Positions 1 to 8,788 of a stretch of 64,000 nt of DNA are shown here, in pieces. Under the pieces are notes generated by a model. The model ran no database searches, had not been told where the DNA came from, and saw only the letters and a program-made list of their open reading frames with translations. Numbering within the stretch: position 1 is the first letter of the stretch; each line of letters opens with the position of its first letter. A program made the translations under genes and the position numbers. Origin of the DNA: Schaalia sp. Marseille-Q2122 (GTDB taxonomy: Bacteria; Actinomycetota; Actinomycetes; Actinomycetales; Actinomycetaceae); NCBI RefSeq assembly GCF_903645355.1, contig NZ_CAHJXR010000006.1:186001-250000 (forward strand), written 5' to 3'.

Positions 1-606
1 AGCCACGGCGAAAGCCTCGTCCTGATCGTGGGTGACGTAGATGCAGCTCGCGCCGCACTCGCGCAAAATCTGGCGAATCTCACTGGACAGGCGCTCACGC
101 AAGGACCGATCCAAGGCCGAGAGCGGCTCATCCAAGAGCAGCAGTTCCGGGCGTGGAGCCAAAGACCGAGCGAGCGCCACGCGCTGCGCCTGCCCTCCCG
201 ACAGGGAGGACACCGAACGGGAGGCATACTCCCCCATGCCCACCACATCCAACACTTCCCGCACGCGCTGGGCGCGCTCAGCGCGCGGAAGGGCGCGAAT
301 ACCGTAGGCGACATTGCCCGCCACATCCCGGTGAGGGAAGAGCTGGCCATCCTGGAACATCAGGCCAAAGCCACGCCGATGCGTTGGAATATCAACAATG
401 GATTGGCCTCGCCACAGCAGGCCGCCCGCAGCCACGGGCTCAAGCCCAGCCACCGCGCGCAACAGGGAGGACTTGCCTGAACCGGAGGGCCCCAGCAGGG
501 CAACGATCTCCCCGGCGCGGATCTGCAGGTCCACGCCATCAACAGCGATGGTGCTCCCGTAGCGGACCGTGACGCCCTGCAGGCGTAAATCTGGCGCAGT
601 CGTCAT
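1..606 (-). CDS. thiQ: Thiamine ABC transporter ATP-binding subunit (partial, 3' end outside window)
   Basis: Translating the minus strand from the ATG at 606 gives an ABC ATPase with Walker A GPSGSGKSS, signature LSGGQAQR, Walker B LLLLDEPLSAL and an H-loop THD near the window edge; the C-terminus is cut off. The ATG overlaps the stop of the upstream permease gene (ATGA), so the two are translationally coupled. With the riboswitch-led binding-protein and permease genes it forms a ThiBPQ-type importer, energising thiamine/TPP uptake at the inner face of the membrane. ATPases of this subgroup (thiamine, iron, sulfate, putrescine) are alike; the thiamine assignment comes from the operon, not from this subunit. 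Confidence 0.85.
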   Translation of the reverse strand, partial: MTTAPDLRLQGVTVRYGSTIAVDGVDLQIRAGEIVALLGPSGSGKSSLLRAVAGLEPVAAGGLLWRGQSIVDIPTHRRGFGLMFQDGQLFPHRDVAGNVAYGIRALPRAERAQRVREVLDVVGMGEYASRSVSSLSGGQAQRVALARSLAPRPELLLLDEPLSALDRSLRERLSSEIRQILRECGASCIYVTHDQDEAFAVA

Positions 607-2276
607 GAAAACTCCCCTGCAGTTGACGGGCGGCCTCGCTCAACAAGAACCATCACCGTAGCGGCAATCACCGCCAGAAGAACCGAGGCCGCAACCGCCA
701 CCCCCTGCTCGGGGGCGCCCGGGCGCGAAATCAAACGATAAATCATGACCGGCAGGGTCGGAGCCTCCGGCCTGGCCAGGAAGGATGTCGCCCCGAACTC
801 ACCCAAAGAGGTGGCGAAAGCAAAACCAACGGCCACCGCGCCCGCCCTGACCAGGTGCGCGCCATCCACAGTGAGCAACACGCGCAGCGGGTGCGCGCCC
901 AGGGCGGCCGCAGCCTCACGCTGACGCGGGTCAATGGCACGCAACACGGGGGCAACCAGGCGCACGACCAGGGGGATTGCCACCACCGCCTGCGCGATCG
1001 GAATCAGCAACGCTGAGGAACGCAAATCCAGCGGCGGCCGATTCAAAGTAATGAGGAAACCAAAACCCACCGTCACAGCCGACACCCCCAGGGGCAGCAT
1101 GAAAGCCGCATCCAGCAGGGCCAGGGCACGTTGGGCCCCCTTGGCGCGAGGCTTGCGCGTCACCACTAACGCCACCAGTACCCCCAGGACGAGGGCGATG
1201 GCCGCCGCCTGAGCCGCGATCACCAGCGAGTTCCACGCCGCCTCAAGCGCGCTCACCCTCACTGCCCGAGACAGGTTCGCATTCGCCAGATCCCACCAAT
1301 TCTGGACGGTGAACTGCCCCTTGCGTTGGAAAGACCGGGCAAGGAGGGCCACCAGTGGCAGCAGAATCGCGCCGCACACCACCGATACCGTCACCGCCAA
1401 AGCTGGCAGATCCAGGCGTCCCACGGGATGCTCCACCGCATCCGAACGGAGCTTCAACGCGCGTTCGCCTCGACGGCGGGCCACGCCCGCCATCCACAGG
1501 GCGCCGGTGATGACCAGCAGCTGCACGATGGACAAGACGGCGGCCGAACGCAGATCCAGGAAAGCGGTGGTCAGCAGGTAGATTTCAGACTCGATCGTGG
1601 CCAACTCCACGCCACCCAGGATCAAGACAATGCCAAAGGCTGTCGCGCAAAAGAGGAACACCACCGACGCGGCCGACACGATTGCGGGGGTAATGGCAGG
1701 CAGGGTGACGGTCAGGAAGGCACGCAGGGGTGTGGCTCCCAGGGCGCGGGCGGCCTCAGCCATGCGGGGGTCAAGGCGGGACCACACGGGGCCGACGCTG
1801 CGTACCACCAGCGAATAGTTAAAGAAGACCATGGCCGCAATGACGGCTGTGATCGTGCCATCCAGGCCGAGGAATCCCAGCCAGCCGCTGCGCGCCAGCA
1901 GGCTGCGGAAGGCCACACCCACCACAACTGTAGGGAGCACGAAAGGCACGGCAACAATGCCGCGCACCACGGCGCGCCCAGGGAAGCGGCAACGGTAAAG
2001 CACATGCGCGCCGGGCACCCCCAGCAGCACCGACAGTGCTGTTGCCACGGCTGCCATGCCCAGGGTCAGGCCAATAATGCGCCAGGTGCGTGGGCGGGCG
2101 AAAACCTCGTGGAAGGCCGAAAGGTCAAGGGCGCCGGCCTCGTTGGTGAAGCCGCGGGCGACCAGCGTTGCAGCGGGCCAGGCGAAAAAGAGGAGAAGAA
2201 AAACGCTCGGGACGAGGACGGCCGGGGACCACCACAGCAGGGTGGTCCAGCGGCGCGCACCTCGTCCCGAGTGCAT
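603..2276 (-). CDS. thiP: Thiamine ABC transporter permease (two fused permease domains)
   Basis: A 557-residue polytopic membrane protein with two tandem binding-protein-dependent permease halves, the organisation of ThiP and of Fe3+ permeases. Each half has an EAA-like loop: EAARALGATPLRAF in the first and EAAAALGAHPLRVL in the second. It lies 14 bp downstream of the substrate-binding gene and overlaps the ATPase start by four bases. Known role in the family: forms the transmembrane pore for thiamine, TMP or TPP. The TPP riboswitch ahead of the operon is the main reason to prefer thiamine over iron. Confidence 0.88.
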   Translation of the reverse strand: MHSGRGARRWTTLLWWSPAVLVPSVFLLLFFAWPAATLVARGFTNEAGALDLSAFHEVFARPRTWRIIGLTLGMAAVATALSVLLGVPGAHVLYRCRFPGRAVVRGIVAVPFVLPTVVVGVAFRSLLARSGWLGFLGLDGTITAVIAAMVFFNYSLVVRSVGPVWSRLDPRMAEAARALGATPLRAFLTVTLPAITPAIVSAASVVFLFCATAFGIVLILGGVELATIESEIYLLTTAFLDLRSAAVLSIVQLLVITGALWMAGVARRRGERALKLRSDAVEHPVGRLDLPALAVTVSVVCGAILLPLVALLARSFQRKGQFTVQNWWDLANANLSRAVRVSALEAAWNSLVIAAQAAAIALVLGVLVALVVTRKPRAKGAQRALALLDAAFMLPLGVSAVTVGFGFLITLNRPPLDLRSSALLIPIAQAVVAIPLVVRLVAPVLRAIDPRQREAAAALGAHPLRVLLTVDGAHLVRAGAVAVGFAFATSLGEFGATSFLARPEAPTLPVMIYRLISRPGAPEQGVAVAASVLLAVIAATVMVLVERGRPSTAGEFS

Positions 2277-2290
2277 ATCAGTTACTCAGC

Positions 2291-3382
2291 TCAGCCGATG
2301 ACCGTGGCTTGCCAGGTCTTGAGCCACTCCTCAGCCATCTGCGCGATCTTATCGGCAGGGACGATAACAGGAGTATCAGACAGGGAGCCGAACTTCACGA
2401 GGTCTTCGGGAGCATTGGCTTCCTTAACGGTCGGGTGCATGTAGGTCACCTCGGAGATGGCCTCTTGCACCTCGGGGGTGAGCATGAACTCCACGAACTT
2501 CTTGGCAGCCTCGACCTTGTCCGAACCAGCCAGGACGCCCGCGTACTCAACCTGGCGGTAGCAGGTCGCTGGCAGGGATGCGGTGGTGGTGTCGGTGCCG
2601 TCCTCGGTGATGGAGTAGGCGGGGGAGGAACCGTAGGACACCATCATGGGGTAGGGGCCTGCGCCTTCACCGGCAGAGTAGTCAACGCTGAAGGCGTCCG
2701 ACCAGCCTTCGGTGACTTTCAGGCCGTTGTTCTTCAGGGACGTCCAGTAGTTGGTCCAGCCGTCCTCGCCAAAGTGGTTGATGGTGGCCAGCATGAAGGC
2801 CATGCCGGGGGTGGAGGTGGCGGGGTTCATGGCCACCAAGGTGTCCTTGTATTCGGGCTTGGCCAGGTCTTCGAAGGTGGCCGGAGGGGTCAGGCCCTTG
2901 TCGGCGAACCACTTCTTATCAAGGTTGACGCACACGTCTCCGTGGTCGATAGGCACGAGGCCCGGCTCACCAGCGAAGTTCAGTTCAGCCTGCGGGGAGG
3001 CCACGCCGGCGTCCTCGATCACGCCCTGGCCAGCGAGGCGGTAAGAGACGGTGTTGTCCACGCCGTAGACGACATCGCCCAGGGGGGCGTCCTTGGATAG
3101 GACCAGCTGATTGGCGAGGGTGCCGCCGTCCCCAACTGCCTGGATGGTGACCTTCACGCCAGTGTCCTTCTCGAACTGGTTCAGCAGTTCCTCGGGGAAA
3201 TCGAAGGAATCGTGGGAGAGCACGACGAGGCTCTCGGCTGCGTCGGCGGCAACAGCGCCGGAAGCTGCAGATTCGGCGGCGGCATCGGCGGACTGGGCGG
3301 TCTGGCCAGAGCATGCGGTCAGGGTAAGCATGGCGGTGGCGGTGAAAAGAGCAAGTGCCGCTACGGGGCGCTTGATGGTCAT
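2291..3382 (-). CDS. thiB: Thiamine ABC transporter substrate-binding lipoprotein
   Basis: A 363-residue periplasmic-binding-type protein. The start at 3382 is chosen because GGAGG lies just upstream and the N-terminus then reads as a lipoprotein signal ending in lipobox LTAC. The mature part begins with the ThiB/TbpA-like pattern VLSHDSF, followed by a GDGG loop and YGVDN. A longer frame extends to 3496, but that part overlaps the riboswitch and is unlikely to be translated. First gene of the thi operon; the lipid-anchored protein captures thiamine outside the membrane and delivers it to the permease. Confidence 0.9.
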   Translation of the reverse strand: MTIKRPVAALALFTATAMLTLTACSGQTAQSADAAAESAASGAVAADAAESLVVLSHDSFDFPEELLNQFEKDTGVKVTIQAVGDGGTLANQLVLSKDAPLGDVVYGVDNTVSYRLAGQGVIEDAGVASPQAELNFAGEPGLVPIDHGDVCVNLDKKWFADKGLTPPATFEDLAKPEYKDTLVAMNPATSTPGMAFMLATINHFGEDGWTNYWTSLKNNGLKVTEGWSDAFSVDYSAGEGAGPYPMMVSYGSSPAYSITEDGTDTTTASLPATCYRQVEYAGVLAGSDKVEAAKKFVEFMLTPEVQEAISEVTYMHPTVKEANAPEDLVKFGSLSDTPVIVPADKIAQMAEEWLKTWQATVIG

Positions 3383-3436
3383 GAGGGTGTCCTCCACATA
3401 TCGGTGCTGGAGGGGTGCGGTGGCGCGGTGGTCACC

Positions 3437-3535
3437 GGAGATGCGACTTCCTCCGTCGGTATTAGCCGAGTCAGGTTCTAGGGTCTGCGTGCGCACTCTC
3501 AGCTTCCAGTCTGTGCTGGTAGCTCCCCTGTCTTG
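3437..3535 (-). promoter_or_regulatory. TPP riboswitch (THI element)
   Basis: On the minus strand the region reads GGGGAGCTACC, then GCTGAGAGTGCGCACGCAGA, then ACCCTAGAACCTGACTCGG, CTAATACCGACGGAGGAAGT. These match the conserved THI-box blocks CTGAGA, GAACCTGA and the GGxTAATxCC-GxxGGGAA-like segment in the right order. It ends about 55 nt before the thiB start. Expected to lower expression of thiB-thiP-thiQ when thiamine pyrophosphate is abundant; whether it works on transcription or on the ribosome site is not decided from the sequence. Confidence 0.93.
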
Positions 3536-3657
3536 CGAGAATCCAGTTTAGCCGAGTCCGTCAGCGAAAGATTTCCCCGTGCTGGAAGCGTGACATCTGT
3601 CATGCCATAACCCCTCACCTCTCACACTGTTTCACGCTCCCCGCAGCGCCCACACTT

Positions 3658-4623
3658 ATGGGTATGACAGATGCACTTGCAGTTCACGGCGTGACGAAAC
3701 GTTTTAAAGCACTCACCGCCGTCGACAATGTTTCCTTGACAATTCCACGTGGTCAGATCGTGGCCCTTCTGGGCGCTAATGGCGCCGGAAAGACTACCCT
3801 GCTTGATATTGCCCTGGGTCTGCAGGCTCCCAATGAGGGCAACGCCACCCTGTTTGATATGGAACCACGCGAGGCGATTCGCCGCTCTTTGGTTGGCGTC
3901 GTCCATCAAACCGGGGCGCTTTTGGAGGATTACACCGTCACCCAGATGCTCACCCTCTTTGCTGCCACTCACCCGCAAGCTTTGCCTGTTGCGCAGATCT
4001 TGGAGGAGACGAACCTCGTTGAGCATGCAGACAAGCCCATCGTGAAGCTCTCGGGCGGCGAGAAGCAGCGTGTGCGCCTGGCCCTGGCTCTTCTTCCTGA
4101 TCCGCAGCTCCTCATTTTGGATGAGCCCACCGCCGGCATGGATGCCATGGCGCGCCGCTCATTCTGGGATCTCATGCGCGCCCAAGCTTTGCAAGGCCGC
4201 ACAATTATCTTCGCCACCCACTACCTAGCTGAAGCCCAGGACTTCGCTGAACGCACGATCATTATGGCCGGTGGGCGCGTGGTTGCTGACGCCGCCACCG
4301 CTGATATTCAGCGCCTGGCCGCCTACTCGACCCTGAGTATCGCCTTCGACCAGTTGGCATCCTCTGGCACCGCTGGCCCGATTGACGAGGTCGAAGCCGC
4401 GTTGCGGGCTCTGCCTGGAAGCGCCGACTGGCAGCTGGGCTGGGAGGGGGAGCGCCTCACCATCCAAGGCGCTGATCTTGATGATGCCGCCCGCTACCTG
4501 CTGAGCGTGCCCGGCGCACACGGTCTGGAGATTGTGCCCTCCAGCCTGGAGGACGCCTACGCCACCATTACCAACGGCCAGGCCGACACTGCCTCCCCCT
4601 CGACTGCTACGAAAGGACTCTGA
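3658..4623 (+). CDS. ABC transporter ATP-binding protein (exporter type)
   Basis: A 321-residue ABC ATPase with Walker A GANGAGKTT, signature LSGGEKQR, Walker B LLILDEPTAGMD and switch His in ATHYL. A C-terminal extension of about 100 residues is typical of DrrA/CcmA-like exporter ATPases. It is followed after 2 bp by an ABC-2 permease and then by a two-component pair, the layout of a DesKR-controlled exporter. No ribosome site is seen before ATG 3658 (alternative ATG 3664), so the message may be leaderless. The cargo is unknown; peptides, antibiotics or lipids are possible. Confidence 0.9.
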   Translation: MGMTDALAVHGVTKRFKALTAVDNVSLTIPRGQIVALLGANGAGKTTLLDIALGLQAPNEGNATLFDMEPREAIRRSLVGVVHQTGALLEDYTVTQMLTLFAATHPQALPVAQILEETNLVEHADKPIVKLSGGEKQRVRLALALLPDPQLLILDEPTAGMDAMARRSFWDLMRAQALQGRTIIFATHYLAEAQDFAERTIIMAGGRVVADAATADIQRLAAYSTLSIAFDQLASSGTAGPIDEVEAALRALPGSADWQLGWEGERLTIQGADLDDAARYLLSVPGAHGLEIVPSSLEDAYATITNGQADTASPSTATKGL

Positions 4624-4625
4624 CG

Positions 4626-5450
4626 ATGACCACCCCACTGCACGCAGCAACGGCCTCGTCAAACGGAAAAACTGAACTAGCACCCTTCGTTGCCCCTGCG
4701 CCTGCCTCACCGTGGCGAGGCTTTGGGCGCCTCACCTGGATGAGTCTGTATAAGGTACTGACGAACCCCTACAACCTGGGTTTTAGCTTGGCCCTTCCCA
4801 TCGTCATCTACCTGATGTTCGGTGTGGGGAAGGACTACTCAGACACCTGGGTGGGGCACGGCAATGTGGCCTCCTCAATCCTGGCATCGATGGCGCTCTA
4901 CGGTGTCATGCTCACCTCATCGTCCCTGGGAGCCAATGTGTCCCTGGAACGCTCTAACGGTGTCTCGCGCCTCTTTGCCCTGACCCCACTCTCAACAGTT
5001 GCCCAGATCGTTGCCCGTTTGACGGCGGCGTTCTTCCTGAGCGCCGTCACCATTCTCATCACCTACAGCATCGGCTACGCCACCGGTTCGCGTATGGAAC
5101 CCCTGGTGTGGCTCATGACGGGCGCACTCATTGTTGTCGCCTCCACTATGGCTAGCGCCATTGGCTTAGCTGCCGGTTTTGCTGTGCGCACCGATGGGGC
5201 CTTTTCTGCCTCATCGATGGTGATTCTTATTGGTGCTTTCCTGTCTGGCATGTTCTTACCATTGGATCAGATGGGGAGTTTCTTCCAAACGATCGCGCCT
5301 TACGCGCCGCTTTATGGGCCTCTTCAACTGGTCATGTCTCCCATCTACGGTGCCGAGATTAAAGCCTGGTGGATTATCTCCCTGGTGGCGTGGATGCTGT
5401 TCTTCGTGGCCATTGCCGTGTGGGGGCAGCGGCGAGACACGGCACGCTAG
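4626..5450 (+). CDS. ABC-2 type transporter permease
   Basis: A 274-residue membrane protein with a soluble N-terminal stretch of about 45 residues followed by about six hydrophobic segments. It has the loop order of ABC-2 exporters, including the central LERSNGVSRLFALTPLS coupling region. The gene follows the ATPase after 2 bp, so the two proteins probably assemble as a homodimeric exporter. The substrate cannot be read from the sequence. Confidence 0.87.
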   Translation: MTTPLHAATASSNGKTELAPFVAPAPASPWRGFGRLTWMSLYKVLTNPYNLGFSLALPIVIYLMFGVGKDYSDTWVGHGNVASSILASMALYGVMLTSSSLGANVSLERSNGVSRLFALTPLSTVAQIVARLTAAFFLSAVTILITYSIGYATGSRMEPLVWLMTGALIVVASTMASAIGLAAGFAVRTDGAFSASSMVILIGAFLSGMFLPLDQMGSFFQTIAPYAPLYGPLQLVMSPIYGAEIKAWWIISLVAWMLFFVAIAVWGQRRDTAR

Positions 5451-5530
5451 GGTGCGAGCCTGTTCCAGCGGGGGCAGGCCGATAGAGTCAAGGTACTTCC
5501 GATGCGGCAGATTGCGTCGACCTTAAACAC

Positions 5531-5569
5531 AGCGCCTGCGGACGGAATCTTTTTCCGCCCGCAGGCGCA
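5531..5569 (+). terminator. Strong GC-rich hairpin between exporter and sensor kinase genes
   Basis: GCGCCTGCGG and CCGCAGGCGC pair across a loop that contains a TTTTT run. No T-tract follows the stem, so it may be a processing or attenuating hairpin rather than a classical terminator. It would set different levels for the transporter and for the two-component genes downstream. Confidence 0.5.
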
Positions 5570-5623
5570 CACCTCGCACATCCCAGCGCCAATACCGTCA
5601 CTCACCGCAAAACAGGGGGCAGC

Positions 5624-6961
5624 GTGAACAGCACACACACAGACGACCGCGTGTTTGGGCTCAACATGAACTCAAGAGCCTTTTCCCTCCTATGGGCGAC
5701 CCCTTTCCTCTTGTTCACCATTTTTCCCTTTTACGGGGCCTATCAATATGGACTTCATCGGCCCCTCGGTCTGGCTCTGGCGACGACCACCGTTGCCTTC
5801 ATTGCTAGCTACCTAGCAACCTGGATCACCAACCCTGTTTCCCCTCATCCTGGCCCTGTGCCTCGGGTTTTTTGGGTGACTCACGCCCTTCTTCTTGGCC
5901 TGCAGTTTTTAGGGGCATTGCTGGTCTACGCCATAGGGAGCTCTGGAGGCAGTCAGATGCTGGGGTTTCCCGCAGCGGCGTGGGCACTCCAAGCACCTCG
6001 CCGTCTTGTCGCACCTGGCATAGCCGGACTGTTCGTTATTGCGCTGGGCGAACATCTGGCCTTTGAAAGCGGCTGGTTCCTCCCTTTCGCTTTTCTTGGA
6101 TCAGCCTTTACCACCGTCCTATCGCGTTTCACCATGGATGCCGGTATGCGCCAAGAAGCCCGCAACACCCAGCTTTTGGCCTTGGCCCGCGAGCGCGAGC
6201 GCGACCGTATTAGCGCCGACCTTCACGACATCTTGGGCCACACCCTGACCGGCATGACTATCAAAGCTGACCTAGTCAAACGACTGCTGGAAAAGGATCG
6301 CCCGCAGGAAGCTCACACGCAGGTCAGCGAGCTTTTAGAACTGTCGCGCTCGGCTTTAGCGGAAGTGCGTGCAGTGGTGACGGATAATCGCCAGCTCAAT
6401 CTGGATGAAGAGATTGCCTCAGCTACCACCCTCCTGGCCGCCAGCGGCGTTGATCTGCAAATCCATCGGGAGGGCACACCGCCTGTGGGCATCTCCTCAA
6501 CCCTGATTGCCCGCGTCATTCGAGAAGGCACCACGAATATTGTGGTCCACTCCAAGGCCAGCCGCGCCGTGCTCACCATTGGCCATAATGGCGTTGAGCT
6601 ACGCAATAACGGCTACAGCGAGGCCTATTCGCGTAAGACTCGGGGAGCGGGATCAGGATTGGATGCGTTGGCCGAGCGCACCCGGGAGTACGGCAGGCTG
6701 TCCTGGGGGCGGGAGGCGAATTGGTGGGTGCTGAACTTGAAGCTTGACGAGGCAGCCACGCCCCTGCTGACCACGTCCACTCCTCATGGGCTGCCGATAA
6801 AGTCTGAGCCGCCCTCATCCGCGCAAGCCGGATCAGCCGCGGTGCCTCCGGTGACTGACTCCGCTCCCTCGGTGCTTTCTCCCCCGCTGGCTTCACCACC
6901 CGCACCGCCCTCGCCACCTTCTTCATCTGCGGCACCTGAGCAACTGGAGGCAACCCCATGA
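5624..6961 (+). CDS. DesK/NarL-family sensor histidine kinase
   Basis: A 445-residue membrane kinase starting at GTG 5624 behind AGGGGG. Residues about 20-165 form several membrane helices with little extracytoplasmic sequence, as in DesK-type sensors. The HisKA_3 dimerisation domain carries the phospho-acceptor His201 in DLHDILGH. A HATPase domain follows, with a degenerate N-box (REGTTNIVVHS) and a GAGSGLDAL glycine box. The last ~65 residues are an unusual Pro/Ser/Ala-rich tail with no recognisable domain. It overlaps the regulator gene by four bases (ATGA) and probably senses cargo or membrane stress for the exporter encoded upstream. Confidence 0.9.
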   Translation: MNSTHTDDRVFGLNMNSRAFSLLWATPFLLFTIFPFYGAYQYGLHRPLGLALATTTVAFIASYLATWITNPVSPHPGPVPRVFWVTHALLLGLQFLGALLVYAIGSSGGSQMLGFPAAAWALQAPRRLVAPGIAGLFVIALGEHLAFESGWFLPFAFLGSAFTTVLSRFTMDAGMRQEARNTQLLALARERERDRISADLHDILGHTLTGMTIKADLVKRLLEKDRPQEAHTQVSELLELSRSALAEVRAVVTDNRQLNLDEEIASATTLLAASGVDLQIHREGTPPVGISSTLIARVIREGTTNIVVHSKASRAVLTIGHNGVELRNNGYSEAYSRKTRGAGSGLDALAERTREYGRLSWGREANWWVLNLKLDEAATPLLTTSTPHGLPIKSEPPSSAQAGSAAVPPVTDSAPSVLSPPLASPPAPPSPPSSSAAPEQLEATP

Positions 6962-7617
6962 CCGCCCCTATTCGCGTTGTTGTTGTTGACGATCAGGCGA
7001 TGGTGCGCGGAGCGTTGGCGTCTTTGCTCAGTTTGGAAGACGACATCGAGGTGTGCGGCCAAGCAGCAAATGGGGCCGAGGCCATCGCTTTGCTCGCTGA
7101 GCTCACACGCGGGAGCGCGCAGGTGCCCTCGGCACACGAATCATCACCTGGCGTTGACGTGCTCCTGACCGACATTGAGATGCCCGTCATGGATGGCATC
7201 ACCACCACCGAGGCCGTCCGTGCCCGCTTCCCCGGCGTGCGCATCCTTGTGCTCACAACCTTTGGCCGACCCGGTTATGTGCAGCGCGCCCTGAACGCTG
7301 GGGCCAGCGGTTTCCTCGTGAAAGATGCCCCTTCCGAAGAGCTGGCCGAGGCGATCCGCCGCGTCCACGCGGGACTACGCCAGGTCGATGCGTCGCTTGC
7401 GGTGGAGGCGTTGACGGCGGGGGCCTCGCCCTTAACCGACCGTGAGGTGGAGATTCTGCGCGAGGTTGCCCGCGGCGGTACGGTCGCTGATATTGCGCAG
7501 GCTGTGGGCTTGAGTCAAGGCACCGTGCGTAACCATATTTCGGCGGCGATGACGAAGACGGGTGCGCGCACGCGGGCCGAGGCTGCCGCGCAGGCCACGG
7601 CGAATGGCTGGTTGTAG
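6958..7617 (+). CDS. NarL/LuxR-family response regulator
   Basis: A 219-residue regulator. The receiver domain has the acidic pair D11-D12, phospho-acceptor D72 in LLTDIEMP, and the conserved T/K positions (LTTFG, LVKDA). A ~15-residue insert precedes D72. The C-terminal LuxR-type HTH (LTDREVEILREVA to NHISAAMTKTGARTRAEA) binds DNA. It is translationally coupled to the kinase and most likely controls the exporter genes at 3658-5450. Confidence 0.93.
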   Translation: MTAPIRVVVVDDQAMVRGALASLLSLEDDIEVCGQAANGAEAIALLAELTRGSAQVPSAHESSPGVDVLLTDIEMPVMDGITTTEAVRARFPGVRILVLTTFGRPGYVQRALNAGASGFLVKDAPSEELAEAIRRVHAGLRQVDASLAVEALTAGASPLTDREVEILREVARGGTVADIAQAVGLSQGTVRNHISAAMTKTGARTRAEAAAQATANGWL

Positions 7618-7648
7618 GCGCATCCCACCACTTACCCACACTTTTCCT

Positions 7649-7702
7649 CACCGCGTTGCAGTTTCTGGGGGCTATGCGGTGTGCAAACTACAACGCAGTG
7701 TG
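7649..7702. repeat. Dispersed palindromic repeat, family 2, copy 1
   Basis: A 54-bp stretch with outer arms CACCGCGTTG / CAACGCAGTG and inner arms GTTGCAGTTT / AAACTACAAC around the core TTTCTGGGGGCTATGCGG. A second copy at 63055-63106 shares the core (TTTCTGGGGGTTACCCGG) and the order of arms. It lies between the 3' ends of converging genes. Confidence 0.6.
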
Positions 7703-7731
7703 TAAAAAGCGAGGCAGGAGCGCAAAGGACC

Positions 7732-7773
7732 GGGCGCAGACTCTGGGCGCAGACTCTGGGCGCAGACTCTGGG
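7732..7773. repeat. Three tandem 13-bp units
   Basis: GGGCGCAGACTCT is repeated three times without change and followed by GGG. It lies in the gap between the response-regulator gene and the 3' end of the HNH gene. No function is evident; a slippage-generated repeat is likely. Confidence 0.85.
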
Positions 7774-7786
7774 ACGCAGCACACTG

Positions 7787-8788
7787 TCACGGACACGTAT
7801 CCAAAGCATCCAGCATGGCCTGGCGCTCACGCTCAATAACGCTCAGCCCCCAGGCGTGCTTCACCGCAATCTGGCGGGCCACATACTCGCAGTGATACTC
7901 CTGATTGGGCGGCATCCACTGATCAGCGCGGGAAGCTTCCTTATCCTGATTAGCCTGCCCTTCCACGGCCAGCAGATTCTCGGGGTCGTTGGCAAAACGC
8001 TTGCGTTCACCCGGGGTCCACTCCCAGGCTCCCGCCCGCCACGCATCCCCCAAGGCCACCACGTGATCAATCTGCACCAGTGGCGAGGTCGCATCCCCCC
8101 GCTGGAAAGGCATCGTCACCCCCACATAGGGGTCATGCAAAGTGCCCGTCTGGATGACGCAGCGAGAGCCCTTCCGGTAGCGGATATCCTCTAGGTCGCG
8201 GGCGAGCACGTCATTGCGGGTATCGCAGCCATTGCCGTCGACGTCCTCCCAGGCCGGGCCGAATTCAGAGCGGTCGTAGCCTTCGACATAGGCCTTGGGC
8301 CGCACCTCAAGTTCAGCCAGTTGGCGGCGGGCTTGAGCTTCCAGGGGCGTCATCGCCCCGTTGCCACCACCTGCCGCCCCATCTGACGAGGGCGCCGCAC
8401 CCGCGTCCTTCCCCGGATTCGCGTGACTACCAGCATCCCTTCCCGAGTTCGCACCACTCCCGCCCGTAGTCCCACCCAGGTCAAAGACATCCGGCCCAAC
8501 TCCCGGCAACACCAACCATCCGCCAAAGACAGCGGCAACAAGGGAAGCAACAATCCGCGACCACGGGCCAAAAGGAGACTTCTTTCGCCCTGCGGAAGCG
8601 GGGCGGGAGCCTCGTGAATCAGCAGAACCCACGCCCTGCGGCTGCGCGCCAGACGAAGGCGGGCTGGGCTTAGGGGCGCGCGACCCCGACTGCGGCGAAC
8701 CCGACTGCGGCGGGCGAGGTTGCGCAGGACGGGGCTTCGGGGGCCCCGGCTTCGGCGCAGGCGAAGACGGCGAGGAGGAAGGGGTCAT
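7787..8788 (-). CDS. Membrane-anchored HNH (DUF1524-like) nuclease-family protein
   Basis: A 333-residue protein. Residues about 1-70 are rich in Pro/Ser, followed by one membrane segment (IVASLVAAVFGGWLVLPG), so the C-terminal domain should lie outside the membrane. That domain carries the pattern found in secreted actinobacterial HNH/DUF1524 proteins: IDHVVALGDAW, then FANDPENLLAV, then NQDKEASRADQWMPP. The DH pair and the later N and K residues are the likely metal/catalytic positions. Four-base overlap with the upstream TRIC-type gene. Possible roles are extracellular DNA use or competition; no adjacent immunity gene was seen. Confidence 0.8.
   Translation of the reverse strand: MTPSSSPSSPAPKPGPPKPRPAQPRPPQSGSPQSGSRAPKPSPPSSGAQPQGVGSADSRGSRPASAGRKKSPFGPWSRIVASLVAAVFGGWLVLPGVGPDVFDLGGTTGGSGANSGRDAGSHANPGKDAGAAPSSDGAAGGGNGAMTPLEAQARRQLAELEVRPKAYVEGYDRSEFGPAWEDVDGNGCDTRNDVLARDLEDIRYRKGSRCVIQTGTLHDPYVGVTMPFQRGDATSPLVQIDHVVALGDAWRAGAWEWTPGERKRFANDPENLLAVEGQANQDKEASRADQWMPPNQEYHCEYVARQIAVKHAWGLSVIERERQAMLDALDTCP

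Noticed and set aside
1326-2444. Open frame of about 370 codons on the plus strand opposite thiP
   Set aside because: Composition is that of an antisense shadow; thiP on the other strand has clear permease motifs.
7656-7895. Short plus-strand frame downstream of the response regulator
   Set aside because: It overlaps repeats and the 3' end of the HNH gene; no ribosome site or family pattern.
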